A stretch of 49,941 nucleotides of DNA. Origin: Synechococcus sp. RedBA-s (GTDB lineage: Bacteria > Cyanobacteriota > Cyanobacteriia > PCC-6307 > Cyanobiaceae). Position 1 is the stretch's first letter. Every line of letters starts with the position of its first letter. Both the position numbers and the translations under genes were made by a program. The stretch lies in assembly GCF_024345495.1 (NCBI RefSeq), contig NZ_JAGQBF010000022.1:1-49941 (forward strand). Direction: 5' to 3'. Under the pieces are notes generated by a model that saw only the letters and a list, made by a program, of their open reading frames with translations, did no database searches and was not told where the DNA came from. This document shows, piece after piece, positions 8,337 to 17,021 of this stretch.

Positions 8337-8680
8337 CGCTGCAACTCCCGCCAGATGCGATCGGCTTCCTCGCGGCTGATCCGGTTCTCGTTGGCGCAGC
8401 GCTTCAAGCTGGCCTCCCCCAGCTCCAGCTGCATTTGGCGCAGACGTTGCAGCACCTGCGGGGGTTGATCCGCGAATTGCCGCAGCTGGTTCTGATAGGC
8501 CTTGAGCAGGCGCTCCGGCTGGCAGGTGTCGCCGTCGGGTTGATAGATCTTGACCGGGGTTTTCGGCGGCGGCGCCATGGTGCGGGCCCCAAGCGGTGGG
8601 CTCCAGGAGCTGATCACCACCAGGGCCAGGCTGGCGCTGCCCAGCAGCTGCCCGCACCAGAACCGAACGGACGCCGCCAT
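8306..8680 (-). CDS. small exported protein of unknown function
   Basis: 124 aa with an N-terminal hydrophobic signal-like segment (about residues 8-30, ending near PPLGA), so probably exported or anchored. The mature part is helical, with a Gln/Arg/Leu-rich stretch and a C-terminal ENRISREEADRIWREL helix. Its ATG (8680) overlaps the sir stop codon as ATGA, so translation should be coupled to sulfite reductase. The pair of Cys residues (TCQPE and RCANE) could form a disulfide. No family recognised. Confidence 0.75.
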   Translation of the reverse strand: MAASVRFWCGQLLGSASLALVVISSWSPPLGARTMAPPPKTPVKIYQPDGDTCQPERLLKAYQNQLRQFADQPPQVLQRLRQMQLELGEASLKRCANENRISREEADRIWRELQRQPVPGSQPP

Positions 8681-10524
8681 CAGCTCTCGGCGGGGAGCAG
8701 CGCCTGAATCCGCTCGGCCCCGAGGCCGGAGACGAACTGACCGAAGCTCTGGCGGCCGCCCTCGTTCTTCCAGAGCAGGAGCAGGGGCTCAAGGGTGGCC
8801 TCCAGATCCGCCAGGGGCATGCGCTCCAGGTAGGGAACCGCCAGCTGAGTGAGGTTGGGGGTGCCGCCCAGCCAGAGCTGGTACTGCTCAACGCCGCTGC
8901 CCACCAGTCCCACCTCGGCCATGTAAGGCCTGGCGCAACCATTGGGGCAGCCGGTCATGCGCAGCAGCAACGGCCGCTCGATGCCGAGGCGCTGCAACTG
9001 GGCCTCAAGGCGCTCGAGCACCGCCGGCAGGATGCGCTCCGATTCGGTGATCGCCAGGCCGCAGGTGGGCAGCGCCGGGCAGGCGATGGCATGGCGCGAC
9101 AGCAACGACGGCGCTTCCGGCGCCTCGTAACCGAGGGCGGCGAGGGCCTCCTTGACGCTGCTGCGTTGGGAGGTGCCGATCGAGCAGAGCAGCAGATCCT
9201 GGTTGGGGGTGAGCCTCGCCTCCAGTTGGTAGGTCTCGACCAGGCGGCGCAGGCCGCGCTTACGCTCACCCTCCAGCCGGCCGCAGAGCAGGGGCAGCCC
9301 CACGAACCAGAGTCCACGGTTCTGGCGGTGCCAACCGAGGTAGTCGTCGAGGCGGGGCTTGGGTTCGGCCCGCAGGGGCTTGATCGGCGCCTCGAGGTAG
9401 TGGCCGAGCTCCTGGCGGAACCACTGGACCCCGCGATCGTGGATCAGATACTTCATGCGGGCGTGGCGCCGCTGCTCCCGGTCGCCGTGGTCGCGCTGGA
9501 GAGCCACGATGGCCTGGACCAGATCGAGCACATGCTCCGCCGCCACGTAGCCGAGGGGATCGGCGGTGCGCGCGAAGGTCTCCTCCTTGTTGTGGGTGCG
9601 GCCCATGCCGCCGCCCACGTAGACGTTGCAACCCCGCAGGCGCCCGGAGGGGTCGGTGAAGGCCACCAGGCCGATGTCCTGGGTGAGCAGATCCACAGAG
9701 TTATCCCCCGGCACCGTCACCGCCACCTTGAACTTGCGGGGTAGGTAGGTACCCCCGTAGAGCGGTTCGTTGGGATCACCGCTGTATCCGGCCCCCTGCG
9801 CCTGGCGCTGGCGGGCGCGCTTCACGGCCGCCGCGGGCTTGAAGCGGTAGCTGTGGTCGCCATCCACCCAGAGATCCAGATACGACCCCTCGGCCGCCAG
9901 CGGAGCGATCAGGTCGGCGATTTCATCGGCCAGACGCCGGGCGGCGGGGTATCCCCCCTTCTCGAACGGTGCGGCCGGCGCCATCACGTTGCGGTTGATG
10001 TCACCACAGGCGGCGAGGGTGGAGCCCATCGAACGCACGATCGTGCCGATCACCTCGCGGATGTCGGCCTTGGCGATGCCATGCATCTGAAAGGCCTGGC
10101 GGGTGGTGAGCCGCAGGGTGCCGTTGCCGAGGCGGTCAGCGAGGTCATCCATCGCCAGATAGAGGGGCACCGGAATGCGACCAGCAGGACTGCGCAGACG
10201 CAGCATCATCTGCCAGTCCTTCTCCTGCCCCTTCTGGCGGTTGTCGCGGTTGTCCTGCTGATAACTGCCATGGAACTTGAGGATCTGAACGGCCCCATCG
10301 GTGAAGAAGGGTTTGTCGTTCTCCAGTTCAGTGGCCAGGGGCTCCTTGAGGTAGTCGCTGGCGGCCTTGAGGCGCTCGAACTTGCTGGGCGGCTTGATCG
10401 CGGCGGCGGCGGCACTGCCGGTGGCGGCCGGAGAGGATCGAGTGGCTGCATCCGCAGCCTCGGAGTCAACCTTGCTGTGGCCAGGACCCGACGACTGGCG
10501 ATGACGTTCGGGGGTGAGGGTCAC
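8680..10524 (-). CDS. sir: ferredoxin-dependent sulfite reductase
   Basis: Reduces sulfite to sulfide with six electrons from ferredoxin, the last reductive step of sulfate assimilation. The C-terminal half carries the sirohaem/[4Fe-4S] ligands: CPALPTCGLAITESER (C-x5-C) and TGCPNGCARPYMAEVG (C-x3-C). The N-terminal half has the KFHGSYQQDNRD and LTTRQAFQMHG blocks typical of Sir. The longest reading starts at 10620 but would run into the divergent glyS start; GTG 10524 gives a 614-aa protein and leaves an intergenic region. An Ala/Ser-rich linker precedes the first conserved block. Confidence 0.95.
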   Translation of the reverse strand: MTLTPERHRQSSGPGHSKVDSEAADAATRSSPAATGSAAAAAIKPPSKFERLKAASDYLKEPLATELENDKPFFTDGAVQILKFHGSYQQDNRDNRQKGQEKDWQMMLRLRSPAGRIPVPLYLAMDDLADRLGNGTLRLTTRQAFQMHGIAKADIREVIGTIVRSMGSTLAACGDINRNVMAPAAPFEKGGYPAARRLADEIADLIAPLAAEGSYLDLWVDGDHSYRFKPAAAVKRARQRQAQGAGYSGDPNEPLYGGTYLPRKFKVAVTVPGDNSVDLLTQDIGLVAFTDPSGRLRGCNVYVGGGMGRTHNKEETFARTADPLGYVAAEHVLDLVQAIVALQRDHGDREQRRHARMKYLIHDRGVQWFRQELGHYLEAPIKPLRAEPKPRLDDYLGWHRQNRGLWFVGLPLLCGRLEGERKRGLRRLVETYQLEARLTPNQDLLLCSIGTSQRSSVKEALAALGYEAPEAPSLLSRHAIACPALPTCGLAITESERILPAVLERLEAQLQRLGIERPLLLRMTGCPNGCARPYMAEVGLVGSGVEQYQLWLGGTPNLTQLAVPYLERMPLADLEATLEPLLLLWKNEGGRQSFGQFVSGLGAERIQALLPAES

Positions 10525-10584
10525 AACAAGGGCACCAGCGTCTCTCGAAGGTAGCGAAGCAGGGTGAGGCTGACGGGCTTTCAA

Positions 10585-10590
10585 TACAGT
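10585..10590 (+). promoter_or_regulatory. candidate -10 element for glyS
   Basis: TACAGT in the sir-glyS divergent region fits TANNNT and lies 17 bases before the glyS GTG at 10607, implying a very short leader. The same hexamer precedes glpX (21822-21827) and rplS (49373-49378). No convincing -35 is visible. Confidence 0.25.
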
Positions 10591-10606
10591 CACAAGCTGC
10601 TGAGCT

Positions 10607-12781
10607 GTGCAAGTGGCCACGTTCCTGCTGGAAATCGGAACCGAAGAACTGCCGGCCGATTTCGCGCGCCTGGCCCTGCCTCAACTGGAGCAGCAGGTGC
10701 ACCACGACCTGGCCGCCCATCGCCTGCCCCACGGCCTGGTGGAGGTCACCAGCACGCCGCGGCGCCTGGTGGTGCGTGTGGCGGATCTTCCCCTGCGCCA
10801 GGAGGACCTGGCCGAGGAGCGCAAAGGCCCCCCGGGGGGCCAGGCCTTTGTGGATGGGCAACCGGGCCCGGCCGCCATCGGTTTCGCCAGCCGCTGCGGC
10901 GTCGATCCAGCCAGCCTGGAGCTGCGGGACACCCCCAAGGGGCCCTTCGTCTTCGCCCGCCTCCTGCAGCGGGGCCGGGCCAGTGAGGAGGTGCTGGCGG
11001 AGCGCATCCCGGCCTGGATCGCCGCCCTGCAGGGGAGGCGTTTCATGCGTTGGGGGGAAGGGGAACTGCGCTTCAGCCGTCCGGTGCGCTGGCTGGTGGC
11101 CCTGCTCGATCAACAGGTGATCCCCCTGGAGCTGGAGGGCAGTGACCCTCTGATCAGCAGCGGCCGGATCAGCCGGGGCCACCGCCTGTCGAAACAGACC
11201 ATCACCCTGGCCGATCCCGGACAGTACAGCGAACTGCTGGCCAGGGCCGGCGTGCTCGTGGACCGGCAGCAGCGGGCCGACTGGATCCGCCAGGAGGTGC
11301 TCGCCGCCGCCAGCGCCGCCCAGGCCCGGCCCGATCTCCCCGAGGAGCTCTTCGAGGAGCTGGTGGATCTGGTGGAGAGCCCCAGCCTGATTGAGGGATC
11401 GGTGGAGCCCCGCTTCCTCGACCTGCCGCCGGAGGTGTTGAGCACGGTGATGCGCAGCCACCAACGCTATGTCCCCCTGCGCCGCCTGGACGCGGCGGAA
11501 GATCCCCTCGCCCTCTCGGCCCAGGCCAGCCTGCTGCCCCGCTTCCTCTGCATCGGCAACGGCCTGCCCGAGGCGGCCGCCTCGGTGCGGCGGGGCAATG
11601 AGCGGGTGCTCAAGGCCCGGCTGGCTGATGCGGAGTTCTTTCTTCAGGCCGATCGTGCCATCAGCTGCGAGCAGCGGCGGGGGCGCCTCGCCAGCGTCAC
11701 CTTTGCCGAAGGGCTCGGCAGCCTGCTGGATCGCAGTGATCGCCTGCGCTGGCTGAGCGATCTGCTGCTGCAGCACCTCTCCCTGGCGCCAGAGCAGCAG
11801 GAGGCAGCCCTACGGGCCGCCCACCTGTGCAAGCACGATCTGGTCTCGCAGATGGTGGGGGAATTCCCCGAACTGCAGGGGGTGATGGGGGCCAAATACG
11901 CCCTGGCAGAAGGGGAATCGAGGGCCGTGGCCCTAGCGGTGCTGGAGCACTACCTGCCGCGGGGAGCCGGGGATCAGCTGCCCAGCTCCGATGCCGGCGC
12001 GGTGGTGGCCCTGGCCGAGCGGCTGGAGCTGCTGCTGAGCATCTACGCCAAAGGGGAGCGGCCCAGCGGTTCCTCCGATCCCTATGCCCTGCGCCGGGCA
12101 GGCAACGGCCTCATCCAGATCCTCTGGGATCGGGGCTGGAGTCTGGATCTGGTCAGTGTGCTGCAGCAGGCCTGTGACCACTGGGCTCAGCTGTTGCCCG
12201 AGTTGAAGCTCAATGCCACCGCTCTGGGCGCTGAACTGATGGAGGCCCTGCGTCAGCGCATGGTGTCACTGCTGGATGACGAGGGCTTCGCGGCCGACCT
12301 GGTCCAGGCCGTGGCCGGCGATGGGGTGGCCGTCGGGCGGCTGCTAAGCAATCCGATCGACGCTCGCCAGCGCCTCGCCCTGCTCGCCCAGCTGCGCAGC
12401 GATGGCCAGCTGGCACCGGTGCAGGCCGTGGTGCAGAGGGCGGCACGGCTAGCCGTCAAAGGAGACCTGGCGGCGGATGTGCTCAGCCCAGCGGGTGTGG
12501 TGGATCCGGCCCTGTTCAGCTCCCCCAGCGAAGGGGGCATGCTGCAGGTGCTGCAGGATCTGGAGCCGGTCCTCTCGATGGCCGATGGCGACAGCCGCTA
12601 CCGCCAGCTGGCCCACAGGCTTGCGGAGGGAGCTGAAGCCCTCGCCGCCTTCTTCGATGGCGCCAGCAGCGTGATGGTGATGTGTGACGACCTGGCGGCT
12701 CGCCGCAATCGGCTGAACCTGCTGGCGGTGTTGCGCAACCAGGCCAGTGTGCTGGCCGACTTCAGCAAACTCAGCAGCTAA
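10607..12781 (+). CDS. glyS: glycyl-tRNA synthetase beta subunit
   Basis: Beta subunit of the alpha2-beta2 bacterial glycyl-tRNA synthetase, needed for tRNA-Gly recognition. The N-terminus TFLLEIGTEELPADF is diagnostic, followed by SRPVRWLVALLD, LPPEVLSTVMRSHQRYVPL, and the HD-domain region (HLCKHDLVSQMVGEFPELQG, then SSDPYALRRAGNG). It is 724 aa from GTG 10607; GTG 10613 is an alternative. The alpha subunit gene glyQ is not in the window. The stop codon TAA lies inside the hairpin at 12777-12799, facing chlP. Confidence 0.96.
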   Translation: MQVATFLLEIGTEELPADFARLALPQLEQQVHHDLAAHRLPHGLVEVTSTPRRLVVRVADLPLRQEDLAEERKGPPGGQAFVDGQPGPAAIGFASRCGVDPASLELRDTPKGPFVFARLLQRGRASEEVLAERIPAWIAALQGRRFMRWGEGELRFSRPVRWLVALLDQQVIPLELEGSDPLISSGRISRGHRLSKQTITLADPGQYSELLARAGVLVDRQQRADWIRQEVLAAASAAQARPDLPEELFEELVDLVESPSLIEGSVEPRFLDLPPEVLSTVMRSHQRYVPLRRLDAAEDPLALSAQASLLPRFLCIGNGLPEAAASVRRGNERVLKARLADAEFFLQADRAISCEQRRGRLASVTFAEGLGSLLDRSDRLRWLSDLLLQHLSLAPEQQEAALRAAHLCKHDLVSQMVGEFPELQGVMGAKYALAEGESRAVALAVLEHYLPRGAGDQLPSSDAGAVVALAERLELLLSIYAKGERPSGSSDPYALRRAGNGLIQILWDRGWSLDLVSVLQQACDHWAQLLPELKLNATALGAELMEALRQRMVSLLDDEGFAADLVQAVAGDGVAVGRLLSNPIDARQRLALLAQLRSDGQLAPVQAVVQRAARLAVKGDLAADVLSPAGVVDPALFSSPSEGGMLQVLQDLEPVLSMADGDSRYRQLAHRLAEGAEALAAFFDGASSVMVMCDDLAARRNRLNLLAVLRNQASVLADFSKLSS

Positions 12782-12799
12782 GGGCACTCAGCCCTTAGC
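12777..12799. terminator. perfect hairpin across the glyS and chlP stop codons
   Basis: GCTAAGGGC (12777-12785), loop ACTCA, GCCCTTAGC (12791-12799) make a perfect 9-bp stem. It spans the last codon and TAA of glyS and the last codons and TGA of chlP. No T-tract follows on either strand, so intrinsic termination may be weak, but the position suits a bidirectional 3'-end structure. Confidence 0.6.
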
Positions 12800-14194
12800 G
12801 GCCAGCGCGGGCTCCCGCTCCTCGCTCGCCTGGGGAGCGACGACCACGGGCTTGGTTGCAGGCTCTGGCCTGACTTTGGCCACGCCCTGCTGCTGCTCCG
12901 AGTCCTGGGCCAGGGCGGCTAGCCAGGCTTCCATCTCCTCGGGGCTGCGCACCACGCTTGGCACAGGCTTGTACGACTGGGGAGCCAGGGCATTGCCGCG
13001 CAGCACGGCACCGAGGGTGAGCAGGGTGAGCTTGATCTGCTGCCAGGGATTCATCATCACCACCCGCTTGTAGAGGTAGCTGTCGAAGGTGAGACGCTGC
13101 ACATCCTTGTCGTCGCACATCTCGACGAAGGCCTCGCGGGCCGCGTCGTTGCGATAGAAGATGTTCTGGAGGATTTCCAGCACCTTGTAGGTGGCACCGT
13201 ACTGCTTGTCCCACTTGCGGATGTAGACCTTGAGGTCGGCTTCCGTGGGGATCTTGGTGCCAGAGGCGTTGGCGACAACGATCTGCTCGGCGCACATGCG
13301 GCCGCTCTTGGCAGCGAAGTAGATCCCTTCCCCTGAACTCTTGGTGACGTAGCCAGCGGCATCCCCCACCAGGGCCATGCGGCCCACGACGCGACGGGGC
13401 CTGGGGTGCTCGGGAATCGGGTGAGCTTCCACCTTGATCACCTCACCGCGCAGCAGTCGAGCACTGGCGCGCTTGCGGATGCCCTTCTGCAGGCTCTTGA
13501 TCAGCGCCTGGTTCTTCTGCATGGTGCCGGTGCCCACCGCCACGTGGTCGTACTTGGGGAACACCCAGGCGTAGAAGTCGGGAGAGACATCGGTGCCGAC
13601 ATACATCTCGGCCAGATCCTCGTAGTAGCTCATCTCCTCCTTGGGCAGGCGGATGCGCTCCTGGAAGGCGATGGCCACGTTGTAATCGCCGGCATCCATG
13701 GCCTTGGCGACGCGACTGTTGGCGCCATCGGCACCCACGATCAGATCCACCTCGAGGCTCTTGATTTCACCGGTGGGACCACCGCCGGAGTAGTCGGCGT
13801 AGTGAAGGGTGTAGGGACCCTGACGGGCGTTGCCGGTGTCGATCGACTGAACCAGGCCATTGATCAAGTTGGCCCCGAACTCGGCGGCACGATCGCGCAG
13901 GAAACCATCAAGGATCTCCCGGCGGCACATGCCGATGTATTCGTTTTCGTTTTCAAGATGGATATCCACCTCACGATTGGAGGGGGAGATCATGCGCATG
14001 TTGCGCACCTTGCGGTCGATGATCGACTCGGGCAGATCGAATTCCTCGACCATGCAGAGGGGAATCGCACCACCACAGGGCTTGGCGTTGTCAAGCTTGC
14101 GCTCAAAGAGCCAGGTCTCTATTCCCGCCTTCGCTAGCACTTCGGCTGCGCAGGAACCGCTCGGGCCGCCACCCACCACTGCGACTCGCAACAT
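12788..14194 (-). CDS. chlP: geranylgeranyl reductase (chlorophyll and tocopherol synthesis)
   Basis: Reduces the geranylgeranyl group to phytyl for chlorophyll and tocopherol. The N-terminal FAD-binding Rossmann motif is VAVVGGGPSGSCAAEVL. The PCGGAIPLCMVEEF block, LIVGADGANSRVAKAM and GDAAGYVTKSSGEGIYFAAKSG are typical of ChlP/Bch P reductases. ATG 14194 puts the Rossmann strand at residues 3-8; longer readings upstream cross the inverted repeat and are rejected. The product is 468 aa, with a charged C-terminal tail. It is convergent with glyS and divergent from the carboxypeptidase gene. Confidence 0.95.
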   Translation of the reverse strand: MLRVAVVGGGPSGSCAAEVLAKAGIETWLFERKLDNAKPCGGAIPLCMVEEFDLPESIIDRKVRNMRMISPSNREVDIHLENENEYIGMCRREILDGFLRDRAAEFGANLINGLVQSIDTGNARQGPYTLHYADYSGGGPTGEIKSLEVDLIVGADGANSRVAKAMDAGDYNVAIAFQERIRLPKEEMSYYEDLAEMYVGTDVSPDFYAWVFPKYDHVAVGTGTMQKNQALIKSLQKGIRKRASARLLRGEVIKVEAHPIPEHPRPRRVVGRMALVGDAAGYVTKSSGEGIYFAAKSGRMCAEQIVVANASGTKIPTEADLKVYIRKWDKQYGATYKVLEILQNIFYRNDAAREAFVEMCDDKDVQRLTFDSYLYKRVVMMNPWQQIKLTLLTLGAVLRGNALAPQSYKPVPSVVRSPEEMEAWLAALAQDSEQQQGVAKVRPEPATKPVVVAPQASEEREPALAAKG

Positions 14195-14220
14195 CTTGAA
14201 ACCTGCTCCGCTGGAATGAT

Positions 14221-14253
14221 CCTTGGGCGCGAAGCTAACACCCACGCCCAAGG
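14221..14253. promoter_or_regulatory. inverted repeat in the chlP upstream region
   Basis: CCTTGGGCG (14221-14229) and CGCCCAAGG (14245-14253) form a perfect 9-bp dyad with a 15-base spacer. It lies 27-59 bases upstream of the chlP ATG and between two divergent genes. It could be a hairpin in the chlP 5' UTR or an operator; sequence alone does not decide. Confidence 0.45.
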
Positions 14254-14313
14254 CAATGCTGATCAAGTCAGGGTCGGCCCCTACGATTGTGTCGAAGTTT
14301 GTTACGAGCTTGC

Positions 14314-15060
14314 GTGCCACCGCGGAGGCCGCCGCGCCTGAAGGGCAACGAACAGCGCGACGATCTGCCGGTGGCACGCCGCTCCCTGCCCCAGGGCGGT
14401 GGCCGCAGGGGCCTGCTCAAACCCGTGGCCACCACAACCGCCGTGCTGCTGCTGTTGACCGCCGGTGGGGTGCTGCTCTTCCTTCAGCCCCTGCGGCGCC
14501 AGCTGGCGCCGCAGGGGCTGCCCGGTCTTGAGGCGCGCACCAGCCCCGACGGCCGCCTGCTGGCTCACTTCCCCTACCCCGAAGCAGCCAGCGGCACCCT
14601 GGTGGCGGTGGCCCCAGGCCTGAAGCTGAAGCCCGAGGCCGCCGAGGCCCTGCTGGCCATGCAGCGCGCCGCCGCCGCCGAGGGAGTGGATCTGCGCCTG
14701 CTCAGCGCCTTTCGATCCATTGAGTTACAGAAAAGAATTTTTTTCGACGTCAAGGCCGAGCGCAACCAGAGTGCCCAGGAGCGGGCCCAGGTGAGCGCAC
14801 CGCCGGGGTTCTCAGAGCACAGCACCGGCTATGCGGTGGATCTCGGTGACGGCACCAGCCCCAAGAGCCACCTGGGTGAAGGATTCGATCGCACCCCCGC
14901 TTTCCGCTGGCTCAAGGCCCATGCCAATCGCTTCCACTACCAGCTGTCGTTTCCCAGGGGCAACAGCCAGGGGGTGAGCTATGAGCCCTGGCACTGGCGT
15001 TACGAGGGGTCTTTGGAGGCCCTGCGCCTGTTCGAACCGGCCCGGCAACTGAGCCGTTGA
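14314..15060 (+). CDS. VanY-like D-alanyl-D-alanine carboxypeptidase (M15B)
   Basis: Zinc carboxypeptidase that trims the terminal D-Ala of peptidoglycan stem peptides. A basic N-terminus is followed by one membrane segment (TTTAVLLLLTAGGVLLFL, about residues 39-56), so the catalytic domain should face the periplasm. The M15 motifs are intact: SAFRS with the conserved Arg, SEHSTGYAVDLGDG with the first His and Asp, and EPWHWRY with the last His. The start is uncertain: TTG 14287, GTG 14314 and GTG 14371 are in frame. A 36-bp palindrome lies in the coding sequence just after the membrane segment. Confidence 0.88.
   Translation: MPPRRPPRLKGNEQRDDLPVARRSLPQGGGRRGLLKPVATTTAVLLLLTAGGVLLFLQPLRRQLAPQGLPGLEARTSPDGRLLAHFPYPEAASGTLVAVAPGLKLKPEAAEALLAMQRAAAAEGVDLRLLSAFRSIELQKRIFFDVKAERNQSAQERAQVSAPPGFSEHSTGYAVDLGDGTSPKSHLGEGFDRTPAFRWLKAHANRFHYQLSFPRGNSQGVSYEPWHWRYEGSLEALRLFEPARQLSR
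14485..14520. repeat. 36-bp perfect palindrome inside the carboxypeptidase gene
   Basis: The half-site CAGCCCCTGCGGCGCCAG is followed directly, with no spacer, by its exact reverse complement. It encodes the short linker after the membrane anchor. Such a palindrome could extrude as a cruciform or fold the mRNA into an 18-bp stem. Confidence 0.9.
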
Positions 15061-15072
15061 CTGAGCCGTTGA
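15049..15072 (+). repeat. 12-bp tandem duplication containing the stop codon
   Basis: CTGAGCCGTTGA occurs at 15049-15060 as the last codons and TGA of the carboxypeptidase gene and again directly after at 15061-15072, in frame. It looks like a recent slippage duplication that left a second in-frame stop. Confidence 0.85.
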
Positions 15073-15083
15073 TCGAACCCTGG

Positions 15084-15113
15084 CTGGGTCGCGGCAGCGG
15101 CCCAGGCTTCCCT
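15084..15113 (+). terminator. probable terminator after the carboxypeptidase gene
   Basis: CTGGGTCGC (15084-15092), loop GGCA, GCGGCCCAG (15097-15105) form a 9-bp stem with one G-U pair, followed by a pyrimidine-rich GCTTCCCTT. The T-tract is weak, so efficiency is uncertain. Confidence 0.45.
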
Positions 15114-15168
15114 TAACCGATGAAAGCAGGGGCCTTTAGGTGGTGTTGCGATAAGGTGATGGATTGTT

Positions 15169-15186
15169 GCAACCGGTCTCGGTTGC
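15169..15186 (+). promoter_or_regulatory. hairpin in the typA leader
   Basis: GCAACCG (15169-15175), tetraloop GTCT, CGGTTGC (15180-15186) form a perfect 7-bp stem ending 29 bases before the typA ATG. It is too far from the start to hide the ribosome site directly; a stability or regulatory role is possible but unproven. Confidence 0.4.
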
Positions 15187-15215
15187 TGCCGACAAGATTA
15201 AGCGAGAGATCCCGT

Positions 15216-17021
15216 ATGAGCGCCAAGCAGTGCGCATCGATCCGCAACATCGCGATCATTGCCCACGTGGACCACGGCAAAACCACCCTGGTGGATGCCC
15301 TGCTTCAACAGTCCGGCATCTATCGCGAAGGCGAAGCCGTTCCCATCTGTGTTATGGACTCCAACGAACTGGAGCGTGAGCGCGGCATCACCATTCTCTC
15401 CAAGAACACGGCGGTCACCTACGCAGGCACCCGCATCAATATCGTTGACACCCCCGGCCACGCCGACTTCGGCGGTGAAGTGGAGCGCGTGCTGGGCATG
15501 GTGGATGGGGCGCTGCTGATCGTCGACGCCAACGAGGGGCCGATGCCCCAGACCCGTTTCGTGCTCAAGAAGGCCCTGGAGCAGGGTTTGCGGCCGATCG
15601 TCTTCGTCAACAAGATCGACCGGGCCCGCGTGGACCCCGAGCAGGCCGTCGACAAGGTGCTGGATCTCTTCCTCGAGCTGGGCGCCGACGACGACCAGTG
15701 CGACTTTCCCTATCTCTTCGGCAGTGGCATGGCCGGCTACGCCAAGCCCGACATGGCCACCGAGAGCGAGAACATGAAGCCGCTCTTCGACGCCATCCTG
15801 CGCCACGTGCCGCCTCCGGTGGGCGACCCCGAGAAGCCCCTGCAGATGCAGGTGACCACGCTCGATTACTCCGATTTCATCGGACGCATCATGATCGGCC
15901 GGGTGCACAACGGCACGATCAAGGCCGGCCAGAGCGCAGCGCTGATCCGCGATGACGGCACCATCAAGCGCGGCCGCATCAGCAAGCTGCTGGGCTTTGA
16001 AGGGCTGGCCCGGGTGGAGATCCCCGAGGCTCGCGCCGGTGACCTGGTGGCCGTGGCCGGTTTCGATGAGGTGAACATCGGCGAGACCATCGCCTGTCCC
16101 GATCACCCCGAAGCCCTGCCGCTGATCCGGGTGGATGAACCCACCCTGCAGATGACCTTCGTGGTCAACGACTCCCCCTTCGCCGGCAAGGAAGGCAAAT
16201 TTGTCACCAGCCGCCAGCTGCGTGATCGCCTGCAGAAGGAGCTCCTCACCAACGTGGCCCTGCGGGTGGAGGACACCGACTCTCCGGACCGCTTCGCCGT
16301 CAGCGGCCGCGGTGAGCTGCACCTCGGCATCCTGATCGAGACCATGCGCCGGGAAGGCTTCGAATTCCAGGTGTCGCAACCCCAGGTGATCTTCCGCACC
16401 ATCGATGGCACCCCCTGCGAACCGGTGGAGACCCTGGTGATGGATGTCCCCGAGGATGCCGTCGGCAGCTGCATCGAGAAGCTGGGCATGCGCAAGGGCG
16501 AGATGCAGAACATGGAAACCGGCAGTGATGGCCGCACGCAGCTCGAGTTCGTGGTGCCGGCCAGGGGCCTGATCGGCTTCCGGGGTGAGTTCGTGCGGGC
16601 CACCCGGGGCGAGGGGATCATGAGCCACTCCTTCTTCGAGTACCGCCCGATGCAGGGGGATTTCGAAGCGCGCCGCAATGGCGTGCTGATTGCCTACGAG
16701 GAGGGCACCGCCACCTTCTATGCCCTCAAGGGCGCCGAAGACCGCGGTCAGTTCTTCATCACCCCCGGCGCCAAGGTGTACAAGGGCATGATCGTCGGCG
16801 AGCACAACCGTCCGCCCGATCTCGAGCTCAACGTCTGCAAGGCCAAGCAGGTGACCAACATCCGCTCGGCCGGTGCTGAGGTGCTCGACACCCTGCAGTC
16901 GCCGATCCAGATGACCCTGGAGCGGGCCCTGGAGTACATCGGTCCCGACGAGATGCTGGAGGTGACGCCGGAATCGATCCGGCTGCGCAAGCTGCCGTCG
17001 AAGAAGCCCGCCAAGCGTTGA
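15216..17021 (+). CDS. typA: ribosome-associated translational GTPase TypA/BipA
   Basis: TypA/BipA binds ribosomes and is needed for growth under stress or cold in many bacteria. The G-domain motifs are clear: AHVDHGKTT (G1), the RERGITI switch, [16 protein letters not shown] (G3) and NKIDR (G4). The EF-G-like domains and the BipA-specific C-terminal region ([30 protein letters not shown]) follow. From ATG 15216 the protein is 601 aa, the family length. An extra 32 codons upstream are in frame but lie over the leader hairpin. The stop overlaps the start of the DUF309 gene. Confidence 0.96.
   Translation: MSAKQCASIRNIAIIAHVDHGKTTLVDALLQQSGIYREGEAVPICVMDSNELERERGITILSKNTAVTYAGTRINIVDTPGHADFGGEVERVLGMVDGALLIVDANEGPMPQTRFVLKKALEQGLRPIVFVNKIDRARVDPEQAVDKVLDLFLELGADDDQCDFPYLFGSGMAGYAKPDMATESENMKPLFDAILRHVPPPVGDPEKPLQMQVTTLDYSDFIGRIMIGRVHNGTIKAGQSAALIRDDGTIKRGRISKLLGFEGLARVEIPEARAGDLVAVAGFDEVNIGETIACPDHPEALPLIRVDEPTLQMTFVVNDSPFAGKEGKFVTSRQLRDRLQKELLTNVALRVEDTDSPDRFAVSGRGELHLGILIETMRREGFEFQVSQPQVIFRTIDGTPCEPVETLVMDVPEDAVGSCIEKLGMRKGEMQNMETGSDGRTQLEFVVPARGLIGFRGEFVRATRGEGIMSHSFFEYRPMQGDFEARRNGVLIAYEEGTATFYALKGAEDRGQFFITPGAKVYKGMIVGEHNRPPDLELNVCKAKQVTNIRSAGAEVLDTLQSPIQMTLERALEYIGPDEMLEVTPESIRLRKLPSKKPAKR

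Noticed and set aside
10525-10620. 32-codon N-terminal extension of sir from 10620
   Set aside because: It would overlap the divergent glyS start and remove the promoter region; GTG 10524 is adequate.
14195-14377. 61-codon N-terminal extension of chlP
   Set aside because: The FAD-binding strand normally begins within a few residues of the start, which ATG 14194 provides.
15198-16805. A 535-codon minus-strand frame opposite typA
   Set aside because: typA is unmistakable on the plus strand, and the antisense product shows only His/Gly/Asp-rich low complexity.
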